Of a stretch of 7,046 bases of DNA, positions 6,200 through 7,046 are shown one piece after another. The stretch comes from an uncultured Lachnospiraceae bacterium. Lineage in GTDB: Bacteria; Bacillota; Clostridia; Lachnospirales; Lachnospiraceae. The stretch lies in contig CACZOG010000016.1 in assembly GCA_902782715.1 (NCBI GenBank), positions 1 through 7,046 of the forward strand. The letters are read 5' to 3'. The number at the start of each line of letters is the position of its first letter. Within the stretch, counting starts at the first letter, position 1. Position numbers and translations under genes: made by a program. Below the pieces are notes generated by a model that saw only the letters and a list, made by a program, of their open reading frames with translations, was not told the DNA's origin and did not search any database.

Positions 6200-6787
6200 T
6201 TATTCGGAAGGGTCCACATCCGAAACTTCAAGATCAAGCGAAGGTCCGCCTTCGGGCGCCGGCTGGGCATTGGCAAAATCTATCGGATCTTCCTGCTCTT
6301 CAGTCGATTTTTCTTCGTCATCCCAAAGCGATTCGTCTTCTTCATGTTCTTTGGCCATGATCGCCATATTCTTAGCCGCCATATATAATTTGAAATTATA
6401 CTTCATCAGCCTTTCTTCATCCTGCGGAGGAACTATATCGCCTTTCATGATACGGCGTGCCGTTTCCATTATTTTCATTTCTTCTGCAGCCGACTGCTCG
6501 GCGGCATCGCTCTGCTGTTCGGCAACTTTCATATTGGCATATCCGGCTATCAGTTCCGCAAGTTCACCCTGATATTCCATGTACTCCTGTGCCTGCTTCT
6601 CAAGTGCATTATATGATAATTCAAGCGTGGCAGCTTCTTCATTAAACTTATCCGCTTCGTGAGGAAAAAGTCTTGCATTTTTCTCTGCTTCTTCCTTGGC
6701 CATGCGCTTCTCATGCGCAGCCTGTGAAAACTTATGATACTGCTGATAATAAGCCTTACCTGCTTCTCCCAAAGTCGTTACTTTCAT
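6200..6787 (-). CDS. Hypothetical helical protein with acidic tail
   Basis: I do not recognise a named family for this 195-residue protein. It has no signal peptide or membrane segment and is probably cytosolic. Residues about 15-148 are almost wholly helix-forming and rich in Ala, Glu, Lys and Met (QAAHEKRMAKEEAEKNA, LEKQAQEYMEYQGELAELI, AAEEMKIMETARRIMKG), suggesting coiled coils or a helical bundle. A break at GDIVPPQDEERLMKYN (116-131) looks like a conserved turn between helices. Residues about 148-195 are a disordered acidic tail ending SDVDPSE. GGAGGT seven bases before the ATG makes the start firm, and the terminator behind the gene shows it closes a unit. The EamA gene lies 58 nt upstream without a clear terminator, so co-transcription is possible. 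A scaffold or chaperone-like role would be a guess. Confidence 0.85.
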   Translation of the reverse strand: MKVTTLGEAGKAYYQQYHKFSQAAHEKRMAKEEAEKNARLFPHEADKFNEEAATLELSYNALEKQAQEYMEYQGELAELIAGYANMKVAEQQSDAAEQSAAEEMKIMETARRIMKGDIVPPQDEERLMKYNFKLYMAAKNMAIMAKEHEEDESLWDDEEKSTEEQEDPIDFANAQPAPEGGPSLDLEVSDVDPSE

Positions 6788-6789
6788 GG

Positions 6790-6809
6790 TGTTTACCTCC
6801 GTGTAAACA
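6790..6809 (-). promoter_or_regulatory. Inverted repeat enclosing the ribosome binding site of the helical protein
   Basis: TGTTTAC and GTAAACA are exact 7-bp complements separated by six bases. The repeat ends two bases before the ATG of the gene at 6787. The GGAGGT binding site is split between the loop and the second arm, so the folded mRNA would partly hide it. As DNA it also looks like a dimeric operator, placed directly after a possible -10 (TATTAT, 6809-6814) that lacks a good -35. Function is inferred. Confidence 0.5.
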
Positions 6810-6845
6810 TAATACTCCTAATTTTTTTATCGGCATTATCTTTTA

Positions 6846-7046
6846 TTATTCAACCTTTTTTTCTTTAAGATTTAAAATGACAACCGCTGCCAGAATAAGT
6901 ATTATTCCAAGACCTGAAAGGACCGCTAAAGGCTCGTGAAAAACCGTAATTCCGAAAAGTGTCGCCACCATGGGTTCTACAGTCGCAAGTATTCCGGCCT
7001 TTCCCGCTTCCATACGCTTAAGTCCGAGCGTATATAAAAGAAAAGG
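6846..7046 (-). CDS. EamA/DMT-family transporter, C-terminal fragment
   Basis: The frame is open from the window edge (codon at 7044-7046) to TAA at 6846-6848, giving 66 residues. They read as the last part of a drug/metabolite transporter superfamily protein. FLLYTLGLKRMEAGKAGILATVEPMVA includes the typical EPxxA helix motif, and a last hydrophobic helix follows (LGIIILILAAVVIL type) before a short basic end KEKKVE. Such proteins have about ten membrane helices in two EamA repeats and export metabolites or amino acids; the substrate is unknown. The start lies outside the window. Confidence 0.9.
   Translation of the reverse strand, partial: PFLLYTLGLKRMEAGKAGILATVEPMVATLFGITVFHEPLAVLSGLGIILILAAVVILNLKEKKVE

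Noticed and set aside
6247..6258. CGCC-TTCG-GGCG stem with a UUCG-type loop on the plus strand
   Set aside because: It is only four base pairs, is on the strand opposite to transcription and inside coding sequence, and is explained by Gly-Ala-Arg-Arg-type codons.

Overview
The window looks like chromosomal DNA of a Firmicutes bacterium of the Clostridia, most likely a Lachnospiraceae (an inference). The signs are moderately AT-rich sequence, strong AGGAGG-type ribosome binding sites, two Gram-positive-style lipoproteins, and an XRE regulator fused to membrane helices, an arrangement common in that family. No rRNA, tRNA, CRISPR array or transposase is visible. Every gene I can support lies on the minus strand, so transcription runs from high to low coordinates.

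In transcription order the window opens with the last 66 codons of an EamA/DMT-type membrane transporter (6846-7046). Next is an unrecognised helical, acid-tailed protein (6200-6787), whose ribosome binding site sits inside a 7-bp inverted repeat. A rho-independent terminator (6144-6173) closes that unit, and an extended -10 promoter overlaps its T-tract.

That promoter starts a tightly packed run of six genes: XRE/membrane regulator (5478-6005), PlsC-like acyltransferase with a zinc ribbon (4220-5491), a lipoprotein of YD-like repeats (3105-4220), a small acidic lipoprotein (2569-3069), a SAM-dependent methyltransferase (1887-2576) and a nucleoside phosphorylase/nucleosidase-family protein (1062-1862). 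Junctions are a 14-nt overlap, a 1-nt overlap, a 34-nt gap, an 8-nt overlap and a 24-nt gap, so this is very probably one operon. Four products belong to or act at the envelope (regulator with two membrane helices, lipid acyltransferase, two lipoproteins). The last two could be linked through S-adenosyl chemistry, because methyltransferases release S-adenosylhomocysteine and some members of the phosphorylase superfamily hydrolyse it. These links are inferred from context only.

A 217-bp gap follows (845-1061). It holds a short ORF resembling the start of a GNAT acetyltransferase that stops after 20 codons. Then come a Nudix hydrolase (395-844) and a VOC/glyoxalase-fold protein (46-435), which overlap by 41 nt in different frames.

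The most notable non-coding signals are a perfect 12-bp hairpin inside the first codons of the acyltransferase gene, a leader with an 8-bp inverted repeat and three GACATA copies ahead of the regulator, and the inverted repeat over the ribosome binding site of the helical protein. I see no convincing complete new defence or mobile system. The six-gene envelope operon with its zinc-ribbon acyltransferase is the best candidate for something undescribed.
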